Shown in pieces: positions 62,132 to 64,000 of a stretch of DNA of 64,000 nt (its first letter is position 1; each line of letters opens with the position of its first letter). The notes under the pieces were generated by a model. That model did not search any database. It was not told where the DNA came from and was given only the letters and a program-made list of their open reading frames with translations. The stretch comes from Diaminobutyricimonas sp. LJ205 (GTDB taxonomy: Bacteria; Actinomycetota; Actinomycetes; Actinomycetales; Microbacteriaceae): the NCBI RefSeq assembly GCF_009755725.1, contig NZ_CP046619.1, positions 2,728,001-2,792,000 of the forward strand, read 5' to 3'. A program made the position numbers and the translations under genes.

Positions 62132-63302
62132 GCGCCACCTCTTTCCGTCGTGGCCGAAGTCTGCGCCAGATCGTGGCGGGCACCAGCAGGACGGCAAGGG
62201 TCACGAGCATCCCGATCAGCAGTGCGTCAACGAAGCCCCCAACGGCGCCTGTCACGCTCAGAATCGTCACTACCGCAACCAAAGTCACCGCGCTCAGGAC
62301 GGGCACTTTCTTCCATTGCTCGTAGATGCCGCCATCGAAACGCACGACCACGAGAATCAGCACCGCCCCAGTGAGAATCTGGCTGAGCTCGCTGACCCCG
62401 ATCCCGGTGAGCCTGTCGCTCAGCGTGTACATGAGCACCGCACCGATGATCGGCCCCAGCCAATGCCGCCGGCCGCCGACGAGCGCCATGAGTACGACGA
62501 ATACTGACACCTCGATGCCGTAGGTGGTCTCCGGCTCGATGTAGGCGACCATCACGGCGTTGAGCGCGCCGGATGCGCCGGCGATCGCCGCGGCGATCAC
62601 CAGAGCCGTGAGCTTGTACCGGAAGGTCGGCACTCCGATCGTTTCGGCGACTCGCTCGTCATCCCGAATCGCGAAGAGGCCCTTTCCGAACCGCGAGCGT
62701 TGAACCGCGATCGCGGTGATCACCGCGACGATCGCCAAGGCCAGCCCCAGGTAGTAGAGCATGTCGTTGAACGATCCCATCCAGTCCGGATAGCCGACGT
62801 CGCCGACGATGAGGACTCCCCCGCCGCCGATGGCGTCCACGTTCCGAACCAGCACGCCGAGCGCGATCGCCAGCGCGAAGGTGAAGAGCGCGAACACCTC
62901 ATGCGCAAGGCCCCGACGGAAGATGATGTAGCCCAGTCCGAGGCCTAAGAGGCCAGCCAGGAGTGCGCCGACCCCGATCAGCGCGAAGATCGAAAGACCC
63001 TCGGTGCCGGCGAGATTGGCGGTGACATACATGCCGGTGCCGTAGAAGGCAGCGTGTCCGAAGCTCAGGTATCCGGAGTATCCGCTGAAGATGTTCCAGC
63101 TGGTCGCCTGAGTGATCCAGAAGAAGACCGTGTAGCCGAAGATCAGGTAGTACGCACCGATTCCGAACAGGTCATGGAGGGTCGGGATTGACAGCAGCCC
63201 GGCTACGAGGATCACTCCGGCGGTGAGTCCGCGCCAGTGCCAGGACTTCCGTGGCGCCAATCCTGGGGTCGCGATGGGGGGAGCTTCCTGGAGTCGTGTC
63301 AT
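62121..63302 (-). CDS. livM: Branched-chain-type ABC transporter permease (LivM)
   Basis: 393 residues with about ten transmembrane segments. The LivM block FGHAAFYGTGMY and the coupling region RDDERVAETIGVPTFRYKL are clear, as is the later GALNAVMVAYIEPETTYG and GGRRHWLGPIIGAV. Overlaps the upstream permease by four bases. Confidence 0.9.
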   Translation of the reverse strand: MTRLQEAPPIATPGLAPRKSWHWRGLTAGVILVAGLLSIPTLHDLFGIGAYYLIFGYTVFFWITQATSWNIFSGYSGYLSFGHAAFYGTGMYVTANLAGTEGLSIFALIGVGALLAGLLGLGLGYIIFRRGLAHEVFALFTFALAIALGVLVRNVDAIGGGGVLIVGDVGYPDWMGSFNDMLYYLGLALAIVAVITAIAVQRSRFGKGLFAIRDDERVAETIGVPTFRYKLTALVIAAAIAGASGALNAVMVAYIEPETTYGIEVSVFVVLMALVGGRRHWLGPIIGAVLMYTLSDRLTGIGVSELSQILTGAVLILVVVRFDGGIYEQWKKVPVLSAVTLVAVVTILSVTGAVGGFVDALLIGMLVTLAVLLVPATIWRRLRPRRKEVAHVG

Positions 63303-64000
63303 GAGCCGCTCACCGCCACAGTCGGGCGGAACATGCCGTTAGGCCGGAAAAGGATTACGAGGACAAGGACCGCGAGCGCCACGAGCTGTGCGAGCGAGGG
63401 GCTCGCGAACTGCCGTGTGAACGATTCGACGAGGGCCAGGACCAGGGCGGCGACGCTCACTCCGACCGGGTTTGCCAGACCGCCGAGCAGCACAATGGCG
63501 AGGGTGATCGGAACCCAGGCGAGGGCTGCCGAGGGCGACAGCGCGTTCATCGTGCCAATCAACGATCCGGCAACCGCGACGGCGGCACCGCTGATCACGG
63601 CGATGACATAGCCGAGGCGTGGCGCATTGATGCCGAACGCCGCTGCCATCGACGGATCCTGTACGCCCGCCCTGATCGCGAATCCGTATCGGCTGCGGTT
63701 CAGCAGCCACCAGGCGGACCCGCAGAACAGTATTGCTGCGATCAACCCGAACAGCTGTACCGAGGGGATGGTGAACCCGCCGAGCCAGATCACGGCCTGG
63801 GCCCACGGATTCGCCGAGGCCGGAATGCGCACGAGGTCTTGTGTCCAGTAGAACGCGATTCCCGCTTCAATGACGAGAAGCAGCCCGAAGGTCGCGATGA
63901 GCGTTCCAAACACGCCCATGCGCGTCTTCGCGACGAACCACTGCAAGCCGACGGCCAGCAACACGCCAAGCGGCACGGTGATCAGCAGGGTCAGCAGCGG
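63299..64000 (-). CDS. livH: Branched-chain-type ABC transporter permease (LivH), cut by window end
   Basis: 234 codons are present; the frame is open through base 64000, so the N-terminal part is missing. Features: RSRYGFAIRAGVQDPSMAAAFGIN (shortened: IRAGVQDPSMAAAFGIN, the LivH coupling loop), and a final membrane segment LAQLVALAVLVLVILFRPNG. Substrate of this transporter is not evident; the linked mmsA, FAH-family and oxidase genes suggest an organic acid or aromatic-type compound rather than an amino acid. Confidence 0.88.
   Translation of the reverse strand, partial: PLLTLLITVPLGVLLAVGLQWFVAKTRMGVFGTLIATFGLLLVIEAGIAFYWTQDLVRIPASANPWAQAVIWLGGFTIPSVQLFGLIAAILFCGSAWWLLNRSRYGFAIRAGVQDPSMAAAFGINAPRLGYVIAVISGAAVAVAGSLIGTMNALSPSAALAWVPITLAIVLLGGLANPVGVSVAALVLALVESFTRQFASPSLAQLVALAVLVLVILFRPNGMFRPTVAVSGS

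Noticed and set aside
1-64000. CRISPR arrays, tRNA or rRNA genes, insertion sequences, prophage
   Set aside because: No regularly spaced repeats, no recognisable tRNA cloverleaf or rRNA segment, and no transposase, integrase or phage protein was found on either strand.

Overview
The window is high-GC bacterial DNA with dense, overlapping operons, GTG/TTG starts, several genes that begin right after a -10-like hexamer (possible leaderless mRNAs), and short interspersed palindromes near gene ends. The gene families (IclR regulators, cre-type alkylphenol genes, DUF6069, PucR fragment) point to an actinobacterium, most likely Microbacteriaceae. That placement is inference from gene content, not phylogeny. 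I saw no tRNA, rRNA, CRISPR array, transposase or phage gene.

Layout. (1) 1-5.3 kb: the end of a HAD-IIA phosphatase, then a two-protein phenol-phosphorylating kinase (CreHI/HpeHI type), a PaaK-like CoA ligase and an amidohydrolase-2 protein. I read this as part of a second phenolic pathway, perhaps hydroxyphenyl-ketone (acetovanillone-like) catabolism, with more genes upstream of the window. (2) 5.4-16.4 kb: mixed genes: lipocalin-like protein and divergent LysR, Fic protein, short binding-protein-like lipoprotein plus CDF metal transporter, coiled-coil membrane protein, secreted PQQ-type sugar dehydrogenase bracketed by 36-bp repeats, DUF6069, and a NarL-type two-component system. (3) 16.4-29.1 kb: a complete 4-cresol/alkylphenol pathway: IclR, pobA, IclR, then creJ-I-H-G-F-E-D-C and a second HD phosphohydrolase. 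The phenol is phosphorylated, its methyl group is oxidised by P450 CreJ with CreE/CreF, the phosphate is removed, the alcohol and aldehyde are oxidised, and PobA takes 4-hydroxybenzoate to protocatechuate. (4) 29.1-41.7 kb: a 13-gene leftward operon joining a sugar ABC importer (no ATPase gene), an intracellular glycosidase-like protein, a metallophosphatase, two dehydrogenases, a racemase-like protein, a DUF6282 hydrolase, an isomerase, a GntR regulator and the tetronate enzymes OtnK/OtnC. Its substrate is unknown to me and it is the best candidate for an undescribed pathway.

(5) 41.9-55.7 kb: two semialdehyde dehydrogenases around a beheaded PucR regulator; a frameshifted L-serine dehydratase (sdaA); DUF2255, PerM-like transporter, FMN reductase and DUF4386; then pyruvate carboxylase and glyA. 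sdaA and glyA each carry a tandem glycine riboswitch, and the two copies lie in a 195-bp repeat with a single mismatch. Together these genes outline glycine to serine to pyruvate to oxaloacetate, with the sdaA step apparently broken in this assembly. (6) 55.8-64 kb: a fumarylacetoacetase-family hydrolase, GntR regulator, berberine-bridge-type FAD oxidase, methylmalonate-semialdehyde dehydrogenase and a branched-chain-type (Liv) ABC transporter cut by the window end. A shared AT-rich motif lies before the hydrolase and the oxidase, suggesting one regulon.
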